Origin: a bacterium
GTDB lineage: Bacteria; UBP4; UBA4092; JAOAEQ01
Direction: 5' to 3'
NCBI GenBank assembly: GCA_026416715.1
Contig: JAOAEQ010000015.1
Location: 16,390-80,389 of the forward strand
DNA length: 64,000 nucleotides
A program made the translations under genes and the position numbers. Below the pieces are notes generated by a model. The model saw only the letters and a program-made list of their open reading frames with translations, was not told the origin of the DNA and did no database searches. Below, piece after piece: positions 8,993 through 18,552 of this stretch. Positions within the stretch are counted from its first letter, which is position 1. The number at the start of each line of letters is the position of its first letter.

Positions 8993-9451
8993 TTAGATAT
9001 GATACATTTCAGAACTGGTTGACGCTTCTTTTTCCAAAGCTTTTTGTCGCTCGCAAAGGTCGGCAAAAGTCGTCTTATCTAGGATATCCGCAATTGCATT
9101 CCGCACTTCAAGCCATAGCGTTCGTAGTCCACAATACGGTTCTTCTTTACACTTCTCATATGCCATCTGGCTGACACAGCTTATCGGAGCTAGCGGTCCA
9201 TCCATAACGCGAATAACTTGACCGACAGTAATCATATCCGGCGGTTTCGCTAGATAATACCCGCCAGCAATACCACGTTTACTATGCACAAACCCAGCAT
9301 TCTTGAGCGCTAATAGAATCTGTTCAAGATATTTAACCGGTAAATCCATTCGTTTTGCAATATCCTGAATTGAGACTACCCCTTGGTTATATTTGAGCGA
9401 TAACTCAAGCATCGCTCGCGAAGCATATTCACCTTTCGTAGAAAGTTTCAT
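8993..9451 (-). CDS. Rrf2/IscR-family transcriptional regulator
   Basis: 152-residue winged-helix regulator. Residues 1-85 carry the Rrf2 DNA-binding domain (MKLSTKGEYASRAMLEL; VKYLEQILLALKNAGFV; SKRGIAGGYYLAKP). Three cysteines at 92, 101 and 107 (C-x8-C-x5-C) match the position of the [2Fe-2S] ligands of IscR-type members, though the first spacing is longer than IscR's. It probably senses iron-sulfur, redox or cysteine status. A palindrome covers its own promoter, suggesting autoregulation. No isc, suf or cys genes are nearby to narrow the role. Confidence 0.85.
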   Translation of the reverse strand: MKLSTKGEYASRAMLELSLKYNQGVVSIQDIAKRMDLPVKYLEQILLALKNAGFVHSKRGIAGGYYLAKPPDMITVGQVIRVMDGPLAPISCVSQMAYEKCKEEPYCGLRTLWLEVRNAIADILDKTTFADLCERQKALEKEASTSSEMYHI

Positions 9452-9486
9452 AAAACTCGCTAAATAATATATTTCCTATTAAGATA

Positions 9487-9520
9487 ATATAGTTTAAACG
9501 ATATACTGGTTTTCTGTCAA
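9487..9520 (-). promoter_or_regulatory. Promoter and palindromic operator of the Rrf2-like gene
   Basis: On the minus strand TTGACA (9515-9520) is followed after 18 bases by TAAACT (9491-9496), a plausible sigma-70 promoter 40 bases upstream of the gene. An 18-base perfect palindrome, ATAT-AG-TTTAAA-CG-ATAT on the plus strand (9487-9504), covers the -10 box and is a good place for the regulator to repress itself. Confidence 0.5.
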
Positions 9521-9585
9521 GAGTAACAGGAGTAAAAAGTATAATTTTTCGTTCGGTCGTTTTCGGCAGGTGGTAATACTTACGG

Positions 9586-9745
9586 GAGGTAACTGTGAAC
9601 TTCTGACTCCCTTTGGAGGTATTAGAGCAAACTCCAGAGTTTGGAGTTTGATAAAGCTGAATAACGAAAGTTTTCTGTCGCAGCCTTTCCTGTGGTTGGG
9701 CGAGTTCGTCAGGAAGCTAATCGTCCTGAGATGTATCCGTAGGAG
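9586..9745. repeat. Dispersed 160-base repeat, copy 2
   Basis: Second copy of the element at 3166-3330. The central hairpin is CAAACTCCA (9628-9636) with TGGAGTTTG (9642-9650) and a 5-base loop, fully Watson-Crick here. A second hairpin, TCAGGA/TCCTGA, lies near the right end. It fills most of the 9452-9752 gap, directly after the lptE stop. No gene is supported inside it. Confidence 0.75.
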
Positions 9746-9752
9746 CGGAAGG

Positions 9753-10328
9753 TCATTTTTCAAAAATCCGAGCGACGATTTCGTCAGCAAGGTCGGTGAT
9801 AAGGCGGGTGCGGGCATCCTGTTCGTTTTCATACTCGATACGGGAACGTTTGGGAACATAGGTTGTCGTAGCGAGAACTGCTTTCCGTTGCCGGATAATT
9901 TCGTTCGTGCGGGTATCTTTCAGAGTAAACGATGCGGTCAGTGATAACGAATATAAATCTACTTCACCTGAACGGTCGGTCGCCAGAATATTTTGGGTAT
10001 AATTAGTTATCGTTCCGGATAAAACCACATCGGCGGTCGCAGGATTATTCACTACCTGCAACCGTTTATCCATAATCAACTCTTTCACAACCGCATTGGT
10101 TAACTTCTCTTCCATCCCATATTGGAACGTGTCGTTGCTAAACATCTGAACATATATAGTTCTCACCGAACCGGGTAGATTATTCGGCGGAATCTGCGCA
10201 CAACCGGTTATCCAGTAAGCAATAAGCAGGAGGAAGTTTGCGGTAGCGCAGATTCGGAAAAATATGCTGATAACGAAATTTTTATCCCTTTTGTGTTGAA
10301 TTATTTTGTGTTGAATTATTCGGGTCAT
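9753..10328 (-). CDS. lptE: LptE-family outer-membrane lipoprotein
   Basis: About 191 residues. LptE lipoproteins plug the LptD barrel that inserts lipopolysaccharide into the outer membrane. The N-terminus has a basic stretch, a hydrophobic segment and the lipobox ITGC. The mature part shows the family pattern: conserved N-terminus with P.S.RTIYV..F.N.T, the segment GMEEKLTNAVVKELIMDKR, then a beta-rich middle and an acidic-helical end (LITDLADEIVARIFEK). I choose the ATG at 10328, with GGAG about 10 bases upstream; 10349 is also possible. It overlaps the kinase gene by about 47 bases, implying translational coupling. Confidence 0.75.
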   Translation of the reverse strand: MTRIIQHKIIQHKRDKNFVISIFFRICATANFLLLIAYWITGCAQIPPNNLPGSVRTIYVQMFSNDTFQYGMEEKLTNAVVKELIMDKRLQVVNNPATADVVLSGTITNYTQNILATDRSGEVDLYSLSLTASFTLKDTRTNEIIRQRKAVLATTTYVPKRSRIEYENEQDARTRLITDLADEIVARIFEK

Positions 10329-13300
10329 GGGCGATTTTCTCCAAATCATTCATTAATTCTTTTGCCGTCTGATACCGCTGGTTCGGGTCTTTTTCCAGAC
10401 ATTTCATAATAATTGCGGATAACGATTCCGGCACTTTTTTCGGCGGTTGCGGTTTAACATGGACATGCTGATAACTGATATTTCCCGTTGAAAATGGCGG
10501 CGAACCGGTAACGAGTTCATAGAGCATAACGCCGAGCGAATATAAATCTGACCGACCATCAACCTGCGCTCCTTCCGTCTGTTCCGGCGACATATACAAC
10601 GGGGTGCCAATCATCGAGCCGGTCTGGGTTAATCCAGCACGTTCGAGCATCGTTGCTATTCCGAAATCGGTTATTTTAACCTGACCGGTTTCGGTCAACA
10701 TAATATTTGCAGGTTTAATATCCCGATGGACAATTTTCATTGAATGCGCATAATCAAGCGCAGCACAGATCTGCAGTGCTATGTCGATAACCTCTTTCGG
10801 AGAAAACTTCTTTTTCTTCGCTAACATATCTTTAAGATTTTCCCCTTTAATATATTCCATCGAAATGAACCGACGACCGAGTTCCTCGTTCAAATCATAA
10901 ATATGGACAATATGCGGATGCGCTAACCGTCGCGCTGACCGAACTTCCTGTTTGAACCGTTCGATAACCGTCTGGTCATAAATCAGTTCATCCGGTAAAA
11001 ATTTTAAGGCAACAAGTTCATCTAACTCTTTATCCCGTGCAAGGCAAATAATTCCCATATTTCCACGCCCGATTTCTTGGATAATCTCATAGCGAGTTTT
11101 CGTTTCTAACACCGATGCCGGGTCGATAACCGTCGCGTCAACATCGGTAGATATCCCTGCTATTCTAGTCGCAGTTGAAGTCGGCGCGGAAGGTATCGGC
11201 ATCGTTCGCAGTTTATCAATCAAATCCTTAACATCTTTATAAAGCACATCAACGGAAAAAATCTGTTCAAAAACGATTATCGCTTTCGCATACTGCCGCT
11301 GTTTCATATAATGACACCCGATTTCATAGAGACTCTCTTTCACTTCATCGGTAAGCTGGAGTTTACTCAATTGCCGATACGCTAAATCATACAACCCTTT
11401 TTTCTGGAAACATAATCCGAGATATTTGGTTGATTCAGGCTCGTTATATCCGCTGCGTAATGTTTTCTGGAACTGAGCAATAGCTCGGTCAATTTCTCCT
11501 TGCATAAAGAGTATCTTACCGTATCGAAACCGAAGTTCTAGATTCGTTTCATCCTGATTGAGTTTAGCGGTATATAGTTTATCTAACTGAACGATAACGT
11601 CTTTATTTTTCGGCTGGTGTGCAAGGAGTACTTCAAAATCGGCTATTGCTGCATCGAGGTTTTCTGCCATCAGATATAGTTTCGCACGCTCTAAACGTGC
11701 AATCAGATTATTGGGGTCTTTATCTAATATTGCGGTATAACCTTGGATAACAAAGGCAAGTTGACTGGGGTCAACTTCCGCTAATATACTCAATGAATGC
11801 AGCGCTTCCGGAATTCGGTTCAACTTTAAGTATAACGGAATAATCTGTTGATGCATGAACGGATTCGTTGGATATTTCTCTAAGAGATTTTGATATAGTG
11901 CAGAAATCAATTCGGTATCGGTTGGATTCAATTTTTCATACGCTTGCAATTGTTCTAACGCTAAATTGAGTTCTCCTTGTTCAACATACGCTTTTGCTAA
12001 CAGGAGATGATATATCGGTACCTGCGGTGTATCCGCAACCGCACGCTGATAGAGCGATATCGCTCGAGGTGATAAATCGTTTTGATGCGCATACGCTGTC
12101 GCTAACTCCTGAATATACGCTCGGTCGGTGTGTTCGGATTCATACACTTTTTCTAGATACATTACCGCCGTCGGATAATCTGCCATCCCTAAATAGGCTT
12201 GTCCGAGAAGCCGAAGTGCAGTTTTGTTCGCTGGACTAAACTCGAGCACTTTTTTCGCATTGGTTATCGCTTCCTGATACTTACGCTCGTAAAGATAATA
12301 TCGCGCAATCGCGAGATAAAATTCAATACATTTCGGATCCCACTGAACCGCTCGCTGATAAAGTTCTACTGCATGGGCGTCGCGCTTCCCTTGCAATAAA
12401 TAGAGTTGCGCAAGTTTACCTACCAGCGCTTGATTTTCCAGAATCAACGGATACGCTTCCGCATACAGGTTCATGGCAATATCATCAGTTCGGTTCAACT
12501 CAAGATACGCTTGCGCCAAGGTCATTAGCACTTCTGGATCCCGTTCACCCTGTTGCGCGAGTTTTTCAAATAGTTCGACAACGTGACGATAATCGTTCAA
12601 GGCACGATATGCACGACCTAGCGCCCGCAGAAAATATGGATTATTCCGTTTAAGTCGCAATGCTTCTTGATACAATGGAATAGCTTGTTCATCATACTTC
12701 TCGCGTTCCGCATACGCTTTCGCTAGCATCAATGCAAGGTCTGGCTTCATCGTTCCATCCGGATTCATGAACTCTTCGGTATAAACAGCTACCGCTAAAT
12801 CATCATACCGTTCCCGGACAGCGAACGCTTTTGCCAGCGCTGGACCGAGTTTATATTTTTTACGCCGATTGATATATCCGGGATATTGAGCGAGAACTTC
12901 ATCTAGCAGATTCTGGTCAAGCATCTCCCGAATGTTCTGGAGCGCTCTGCTTCTCACCAGCATTATAAACATGAACCAACTTGCAGCAAGGATAATGATA
13001 CCAAGGATAGCGAGAACAACTATCGTTTTTCCAAGATGTTGTTGTGCGCTGATTTTTTGCAATCCTTTTTCGGCAGGTTTATATCTCGGGTTTAATGCAA
13101 GGATAGAAGAAAATAACGTACTTGCCTGCGACCAGTTTTTTTGGTTCATCGCGGATATCGCTTGATTGTAAAGTCGGTCAATCCTTTTGCGATTAGCGGC
13201 GATTTTCTCGTTCATTTCGGTGGCATAGGTATCATCTTTCAGCCCTGTTCGACGAAGATTAGCGCCAATCATCGGGAGTATCAGTTGCCGGGTTTGACAC

Positions 13301-14475
13301 ATCGTTGATGTATGGGCAACATAAATTCTTTTTTCTTCTCCAGCAGCAACCACAATATCGAGAACACCATCGGCATCAACATCGGCGATAAGTGGCGTAT
13401 GTAATGGTTTTCGACCTAACGCTACCGCAGCGATTATTTCCCCCGACTGCGGATGATATGCCCGAAGTTTCCCATCTTCACAGCCAACTACCACTTCGAA
13501 ACTTTTATCATTATTAACATCAGCGAGGACAGGATCTCCCCGACTTATCCCATAGGTAGGCATATTCCAAATCGCTGTTCCTGATTCTCCATCAAGAAAA
13601 TATATCATGTTATCCGCACTCACCACCGCAAGGTTATATCCCGCATTGTTTTTTCGGGGATATAATGCTGGTTGACCAGCGATAACTCCACCGGTCAAAA
13701 ATTGCCAAAGCATTTCACCGGTGTTCCCATTTAAACAGTACACCCGATTATCTTCACTCCCGATAACCACCTCTATTACTCCATCTTGATTGATATCAGC
13801 GACCGCTGCTGAACCAGTTATTCTACCTCGCGAACGAAATGACCATAATTTGGTTCCCGTTGCGCCGTTATATGCGTACACAAACCCATCTGCTGCGCCG
13901 ATAATAATATCCGGAATCTGGTCTTGAGTTAAATCTATTACACAGGGAGTAGAATAAATCGGGCCGGTAGATTTAATGGTCTGCTGGCTCGTTCCCGTTT
14001 TACCATTAATAATATGCAGGTATCCATTTTCGGTAGTTACCACGATATCAAGGATGGTATCGCGATTCATATCCACTACTGCCGGAGATGAACTGATTTC
14101 ACCTTTACACGAACATTGCCAAACCGATTGACCGGTTCGTCCATTCAACCGATACAATCTGCCATTCGCAACGGTAACATAAATATCATAGAGACCAGAA
14201 TTATCAATATCCGCTATAGCCGGCGAACTGTAAACGATACTGCGGGTTGGATATGACGTTTTCCAGAGCGGTTGTTTCGTTTTTCCATCAAACGCATAGA
14301 TGTTGCCTCGGTTATCCCCGCAAACAATATCGAGCGTTTCATCGCCACTAATTTCGCCAACGGCTGGATTCCCGCTAATATATCCTTCACACTGAACCGA
14401 CCAGCCAGACCGAATCACATCCGCAAAGCAAGAAGTACCTAGTACCAAGCACAAAACACTAACCACTACATACAT
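10282..14475 (-). CDS. Secreted beta-propeller / TPR / serine-threonine kinase fusion
   Basis: About 1397 residues from the ATG at 14475, chosen because MYVVVSVLCLVLGTSCFADV is a clean signal sequence with a GAGGT about 11 bases upstream; the frame is open to 14598. In order: signal peptide; PQQ/FG-GAP-like propeller with many DINQDG-type blades (about 20-410); one transmembrane helix (about 487-510); a long TPR array (about 515-1070); and a C-terminal protein kinase (about 1127-1385). The kinase has VALKFL, HRDIKPANIM, DFGIA and SPE, so it looks active. The propeller would face the periplasm and the TPR plus kinase the cytoplasm. Bacterial kinases of this class usually put the kinase first. 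Its neighbours holA and lptE give no direct clue to the substrate. Confidence 0.85.
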   Translation of the reverse strand: MYVVVSVLCLVLGTSCFADVIRSGWSVQCEGYISGNPAVGEISGDETLDIVCGDNRGNIYAFDGKTKQPLWKTSYPTRSIVYSSPAIADIDNSGLYDIYVTVANGRLYRLNGRTGQSVWQCSCKGEISSSPAVVDMNRDTILDIVVTTENGYLHIINGKTGTSQQTIKSTGPIYSTPCVIDLTQDQIPDIIIGAADGFVYAYNGATGTKLWSFRSRGRITGSAAVADINQDGVIEVVIGSEDNRVYCLNGNTGEMLWQFLTGGVIAGQPALYPRKNNAGYNLAVVSADNMIYFLDGESGTAIWNMPTYGISRGDPVLADVNNDKSFEVVVGCEDGKLRAYHPQSGEIIAAVALGRKPLHTPLIADVDADGVLDIVVAAGEEKRIYVAHTSTMCQTRQLILPMIGANLRRTGLKDDTYATEMNEKIAANRKRIDRLYNQAISAMNQKNWSQASTLFSSILALNPRYKPAEKGLQKISAQQHLGKTIVVLAILGIIILAASWFMFIMLVRSRALQNIREMLDQNLLDEVLAQYPGYINRRKKYKLGPALAKAFAVRERYDDLAVAVYTEEFMNPDGTMKPDLALMLAKAYAEREKYDEQAIPLYQEALRLKRNNPYFLRALGRAYRALNDYRHVVELFEKLAQQGERDPEVLMTLAQAYLELNRTDDIAMNLYAEAYPLILENQALVGKLAQLYLLQGKRDAHAVELYQRAVQWDPKCIEFYLAIARYYLYERKYQEAITNAKKVLEFSPANKTALRLLGQAYLGMADYPTAVMYLEKVYESEHTDRAYIQELATAYAHQNDLSPRAISLYQRAVADTPQVPIYHLLLAKAYVEQGELNLALEQLQAYEKLNPTDTELISALYQNLLEKYPTNPFMHQQIIPLYLKLNRIPEALHSLSILAEVDPSQLAFVIQGYTAILDKDPNNLIARLERAKLYLMAENLDAAIADFEVLLAHQPKNKDVIVQLDKLYTAKLNQDETNLELRFRYGKILFMQGEIDRAIAQFQKTLRSGYNEPESTKYLGLCFQKKGLYDLAYRQLSKLQLTDEVKESLYEIGCHYMKQRQYAKAIIVFEQIFSVDVLYKDVKDLIDKLRTMPIPSAPTSTATRIAGISTDVDATVIDPASVLETKTRYEIIQEIGRGNMGIICLARDKELDELVALKFLPDELIYDQTVIERFKQEVRSARRLAHPHIVHIYDLNEELGRRFISMEYIKGENLKDMLAKKKKFSPKEVIDIALQICAALDYAHSMKIVHRDIKPANIMLTETGQVKITDFGIATMLERAGLTQTGSMIGTPLYMSPEQTEGAQVDGRSDLYSLGVMLYELVTGSPPFSTGNISYQHVHVKPQPPKKVPESLSAIIMKCLEKDPNQRYQTAKELMNDLEKIAHDPNNSTQNNSTQKG

Positions 14476-14635
14476 GACGCTGTTATACCTCAGATGAAAA
14501 GTAGGTAGCATAAATCCAATACCATTTACCTGACGACGACCCAAAAACGTTAAACTTACCAAACGAAAAACGGAATGATAGATTCCCAGCGGTTTCACCG
14601 TTACGTTGTTAGCGATGAATTCTTATTATATATAG

Positions 14636-15535
14636 TTAATCACAAAATTTGATTATCCACGACTCTAACAGCAGTTCTGGGTCTTCACCCAAAATATCGG
14701 TTGCCCGAGGATTAAGTTTATCTTCGAGTTCAACTAATTCTGCAACCGCATCTATCAGTTTCTGTCGACTGAAATTTCGCGCTTGTCGCTCAATTTTACT
14801 CTGCACAAACGGTTTCTGCTGTTTCAAATTTAATGTTGCTGATTCGGGTAACCATTCATCTGGCGCTTCGGTTGCATGCAGTAACGCTTGTAACCAAAAC
14901 CGAACATAACGTGATATCATCCGATGGATACCAATCGGTTCGGTCTTATCCAGTTCAGAACGGAACAATTGGGTTACATAAGCGAGCGCTAATGCACTGT
15001 TCCTTTCGCCTAACGCATCAAGGAATTTAAACATTGAACCGGAAAAAGGAAATTCAATGATGACTCCCCGTTTTTTTATAGCGGTAAACAATGGATTGGT
15101 TTTGGCAACAGTTTTCCCTTTTTCTTTATCCTCTTCAAACGAGAAAACGAATACCGTCCAGTTCGCTTGTTGTTCATTGAAATATTCTGCAAATCGTTCG
15201 AGGTCTGCGGTTGCTTTTGCCGAGAGTTTTTTTGTGCCACCCAGAAAAGGATAATTTTCGATAATAATCACTCGACGAGAAGCTAGAAATGGATAGGTAT
15301 CGCTTAACGTGATAACCTCGAAAACATCTAAGTTTTTCCCATTAAACTCCGTTAAATTCCCATCACGGAACTCCGCCGGTATAAGCTGGTTGATTAAATT
15401 CCGTTTCGCTAAATTTAATGCGACTACATCTTCGCCGTAGAGGAGATAGACCGGTGCGATAGTACCCGATTCAACTTGGGATAGAACCGTAGCGAATTCG
15501 ACCGGTTTTTCTTTTTCTTTTGATGGTGGTGGCAT
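14636..15535 (-). CDS. holA: DNA polymerase III delta subunit
   Basis: 299-residue clamp-loader subunit that opens the sliding clamp during replication. The N-terminal part has the HolA pattern (PVYLLYGEDVVALNLAKRNL; then ASRRVIIIENYPFL), with a C-terminal helical collar domain. The expected length is about 300-340. It starts 2 bases after the nusB stop, so the two are translated together. The first 12 residues are rich in Pro, Lys and Glu. Confidence 0.85.
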   Translation of the reverse strand: MPPPSKEKEKPVEFATVLSQVESGTIAPVYLLYGEDVVALNLAKRNLINQLIPAEFRDGNLTEFNGKNLDVFEVITLSDTYPFLASRRVIIIENYPFLGGTKKLSAKATADLERFAEYFNEQQANWTVFVFSFEEDKEKGKTVAKTNPLFTAIKKRGVIIEFPFSGSMFKFLDALGERNSALALAYVTQLFRSELDKTEPIGIHRMISRYVRFWLQALLHATEAPDEWLPESATLNLKQQKPFVQSKIERQARNFSRQKLIDAVAELVELEDKLNPRATDILGEDPELLLESWIIKFCD

Positions 15536-15537
15536 AA

Positions 15538-15957
15538 TTAAATCGGTTTATGTATCTTTCTCGATTTAACAATCGTATCTAAAATCCCATTGACAAACTT
15601 GCCGGAATCTTTTGTACTAAACTTTTTCGCGAGTTCAACAGCTTCATTGATGGTAACATTCACCGGGATAGTATCAAAATACAACAACTCTGCAATCGCT
15701 ACCCGCAATATGTTGCGGTCAACAACCGCTATCCGGTCGAAATTCCAATGTTTGACGGTATCGCGAATCATAGCATCGATTTCGGGGTGATGCTGAACAA
15801 CTGCGGTAAGTAATTCTATCATAAAACGATTCTTGTCGTTTGAGTCAGGATTCTGCTCACAATATACCGATAATCCATTATTCAATGGTGTATCGGTAAT
15901 ATCTAATTGATACAGAAACTGTATCGCTTGTTCTCGAGCTTTCCGTCGCGTTTGCAT
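15538..15957 (-). CDS. nusB: Transcription antitermination protein NusB
   Basis: 139-residue all-helical RNA-binding protein that, with NusE (S10), binds boxA in rRNA leaders. MQTRRKAREQAIQFLYQLDI at the start and NFDRIAVVDRNILRVAIAEL and PVNVTINEAVELAKKF later are strong family matches. nusB next to ribH is a very common arrangement. Between the two lies a structured 180-base spacer. Confidence 0.93.
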   Translation of the reverse strand: MQTRRKAREQAIQFLYQLDITDTPLNNGLSVYCEQNPDSNDKNRFMIELLTAVVQHHPEIDAMIRDTVKHWNFDRIAVVDRNILRVAIAELLYFDTIPVNVTINEAVELAKKFSTKDSGKFVNGILDTIVKSRKIHKPI

Positions 15958-15995
15958 AATCGATCATTCTACCTGACTTGCGTCGAGGGATATCA

Positions 15996-16097
15996 GGCTT
16001 TACCCTAAAGAGAAAACCACCTAACCTTACAGGATATAAACCCTACGCTAACGTTCGGTCGAACACTGAAGTTTATCAACCGTAGGGTAAAAAAGCC
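15996..16097 (-). promoter_or_regulatory. Structured ribH-nusB spacer with competing stems
   Basis: On the minus strand the segment at 16081-16097 can pair either with 16040-16047 (8 bp, ACCCTACG/CGTAGGGT) or with 15996-16006 (AGGGTA...AGCC with GGCTTTACCCT). The inner loop holds a further hairpin, GTTCG/CGAAC (16053-16064). Mutually exclusive pairings suggest an attenuator or leader ahead of nusB, but no T-run terminator is evident. Confidence 0.35.
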
Positions 16098-16138
16098 GTC
16101 GTAGAGAGAATATATTCTTCCTAAACTTAATTTAATTT

Positions 16139-16615
16139 CTATTCGCCTAATGCCGATTGGAGTTGTACCATCTCGATTGCGGATAATGCCGCATCCCATC
16201 CTTTATTGCCGATTTTCGTTCCCGCACGTTCAATCGCCTGTTCGATGGTATCGGTAGTTAGTACACCGAATATGGTCGGAACTCCGGTCGTCAAATTTAC
16301 CTGCGCTATCCCTTTACTAACTTCCGCAGCGATATAATCGAAATGGGGCGTCGCGCCGCGAATCACCGCACCGAGACATATCACCGCATCGTATTTTTTC
16401 GCTTTTGCAATTTGCATCGCTATCCCCGGAATCTCAAATGAACCCGGTACCCAAACTACCACAATATTTTTATCATCTGCCCCGTGTCGGGTTAAACAAT
16501 CGAGTGCGCCATCTAGCAATTTTCCCGAGATAAACTCGTTGAACCGACTGATGACTATCGCAAATTTTTTCCCGCTCGCATCAAGTTTCCCTTGATATAC
16601 CTTTGGCATAATCAA
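16139..16615 (-). CDS. ribH: 6,7-dimethyl-8-ribityllumazine synthase
   Basis: 158 residues. It condenses the ribityl pyrimidine with dihydroxybutanone phosphate to lumazine, the penultimate step of riboflavin synthesis. The family motifs are clear: [40 protein letters not shown] and [13 protein letters not shown] strong GAGGAGGT precedes the ATG at 16615. It is the fourth gene of the rib operon and sits between ribBA and nusB. Confidence 0.95.
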   Translation of the reverse strand: MIMPKVYQGKLDASGKKFAIVISRFNEFISGKLLDGALDCLTRHGADDKNIVVVWVPGSFEIPGIAMQIAKAKKYDAVICLGAVIRGATPHFDYIAAEVSKGIAQVNLTTGVPTIFGVLTTDTIEQAIERAGTKIGNKGWDAALSAIEMVQLQSALGE

Positions 16616-16684
16616 CCTCCTCTTTATGATAGAACGGATGGACGCTAGAACTTTCTGGTCTTCCGTCCCATTGTTTCTTTATTC

Positions 16685-17887
16685 TTACGTTATCAAATGG
16701 CCTAATTTTTCCTTTTTACTTTTTAAATATTTCTGATTGATTGGCGTTCTCCCAACTTCTAATGGAACCCGTTCAACAACTTTTAATCCATACCCTTCTA
16801 ATCCGATGATTTTCCGTGGATTATTGGTTATCAACCGAATCGTGGTCAACCCTAAATCAACGAGAATTTGCGCTCCGATTCCATAATCTCGTAAATCCGG
16901 TTTAAATCCGAGCCGTTCGTTCGCCTCAACGGTATCGAGCCCTTCTTCCTGCAAGACATACGCCCGCAATTTATTCTGCAACCCAATTCCACGCCCTTCC
17001 TGCCGCATATAGAGCAGCACACCGAGTTTCTCGCGTTCGATCATTTCCAATGCGGTCGCAAGTTGCTCGCCACAATCGCAACGTAACGAATGGAATACAT
17101 CACCGGTTAAACATTCTGAATGTACCCGAACTAAAACATTCTGTTTTCCGGCAACTTCTCCTTTAACCAACGCCAGATGATATTGGTTATCAATGGTAGT
17201 TTCGTATCCGATAAGTTTAAATTCACCGAATTTTGTCGGGAACCGAACGGTTACCGCGCGACTGACTAATTTCTCGGTTTTCCGCCGATATGCAATTAAA
17301 TCTTTGATAGTGATTATAACCAAATTATGTCGTTTTGCGAAAGCTAATAATTGCGGCACTCGAGCCATTGTTCCATCTTCGTTTAAAATTTCACAGATTA
17401 CCCCTGCCGGATATAAGCCCGCTAATTTCGCTAAATCTACCGCCGCTTCAGTATGTCCCGCTCGAGCTAGAACTCCTCCTTCCTGCGCTTTCAATGGGAA
17501 AATATGTCCCGGTTTGACTAAATCTTCCGGTTTGGTTTTCGGGTCGAGCACTACCCGAATGGTATGCGCACGGTCTTGTGCGGAAATACCGGTGGTAATC
17601 CCATATTTCGCATCGATTGAAACGGTAAAGGCAGTCTCAAGATGGCTCGTATTTTTCAAGACCATCGGGGTTATCTGCAATTCTTCTAACCGTTTCGCAT
17701 GGATGGGTAAACAGATTAATCCGCGACCGTGCATTGCCATAAAGTTTATCGCTGCTGGCGTAACCTTTTCAGCTGCCATAACCAAATCGCCTTCATTCTC
17801 CCGGTCTTCATCGTCAACAACCACCACCATTTTCCCCTTTTTAATCTCTTGAATTGCTTCTTCAATGGTATTAAATTTCATAGTCAT
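16685..17887 (-). CDS. ribBA: Bifunctional DHBP synthase / GTP cyclohydrolase II
   Basis: 400 residues. Residues 1-200 make 3,4-dihydroxy-2-butanone 4-phosphate ([12 protein letters not shown], acidic metal site; [12 protein letters not shown]). Residues 205-400 open GTP to start the pyrimidine branch ([10 protein letters not shown]...RCDCGEQL zinc cysteines; [12 protein letters not shown]). Both active sites look intact. The gene starts 14 bases after the ribE stop and should be controlled by the FMN riboswitch upstream of ribD. Confidence 0.95.
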   Translation of the reverse strand: MTMKFNTIEEAIQEIKKGKMVVVVDDEDRENEGDLVMAAEKVTPAAINFMAMHGRGLICLPIHAKRLEELQITPMVLKNTSHLETAFTVSIDAKYGITTGISAQDRAHTIRVVLDPKTKPEDLVKPGHIFPLKAQEGGVLARAGHTEAAVDLAKLAGLYPAGVICEILNEDGTMARVPQLLAFAKRHNLVIITIKDLIAYRRKTEKLVSRAVTVRFPTKFGEFKLIGYETTIDNQYHLALVKGEVAGKQNVLVRVHSECLTGDVFHSLRCDCGEQLATALEMIEREKLGVLLYMRQEGRGIGLQNKLRAYVLQEEGLDTVEANERLGFKPDLRDYGIGAQILVDLGLTTIRLITNNPRKIIGLEGYGLKVVERVPLEVGRTPINQKYLKSKKEKLGHLIT

Positions 17888-17900
17888 TTTAATGGTAAAC

Positions 17901-18497
17901 TTATCGATAGATTTGGGTAATTTGTTTGATGATATATTTAGCTAAGATATCCGTTTCAATATTAACGAAACTCCCAACCGTCTTATTTCCTAACGTAGTC
18001 TGTTCTCGCGTAAACGGAATTAACGCTACCCGAAAACTATCTCTGGTCACATCGACTACCGTCAAACTCACGCCGTCAACTGCAATGCTTCCTTTAGGAA
18101 CGATATAGTGTACCAGCTCGGAAGGAACGGTAATTTGCAGTTCGAATGTATCCGATTGCCGAATTATTCTGCTAATCTTGCCGACTCCATCAACATGCCC
18201 CTGGACAAAATGACCATGGAATCGGTCGTGCATTTGCATTGCGCGTTCTAAATTCACGGGGTCGCCTACTTTAACGTGAGAAAACGTTGTCCGTTGAACG
18301 GTTTCCGGAATAATATCCGCTTCGAAACCAGAGCCGGTGAAGGTTACCACCGTTAAACAGACCCCGTTCACCGCAATACTATCCCCAATCTTGAGACCGG
18401 ATAAAACTTTCGCCGCTTCAATCTGGATATGGAGCGACTGATTCAATCGCAACATTCGCCTGATTTTACCAACTTCTTCAATAATTCCAGTAAACAT
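17901..18497 (-). CDS. ribE: Riboflavin synthase, alpha subunit
   Basis: 198 residues from the ATG at 18497, which gives the canonical start [12 protein letters not shown]; the frame is open to 18545. The enzyme dismutates two lumazines into riboflavin. Two lumazine-binding repeats are visible, each with [13 protein letters not shown] / [13 protein letters not shown] and F.A.IIPET or FRVALIPFT. It lies between ribD and ribBA. Confidence 0.95.
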   Translation of the reverse strand: MFTGIIEEVGKIRRMLRLNQSLHIQIEAAKVLSGLKIGDSIAVNGVCLTVVTFTGSGFEADIIPETVQRTTFSHVKVGDPVNLERAMQMHDRFHGHFVQGHVDGVGKISRIIRQSDTFELQITVPSELVHYIVPKGSIAVDGVSLTVVDVTRDSFRVALIPFTREQTTLGNKTVGSFVNIETDILAKYIIKQITQIYR

Positions 18498-18552
18498 GCG
18501 CTCAATCCACGGAAAAACAATAGAACTTAAGCTCGATAAACTCATTGGGAAA

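Noticed and set aside
9494..9859. Minus-strand open frame across repeat copy 2
   Set aside because: It overlaps the lptE end in another frame and consists mainly of repeat sequence; the matching frame is not kept in copy 1.
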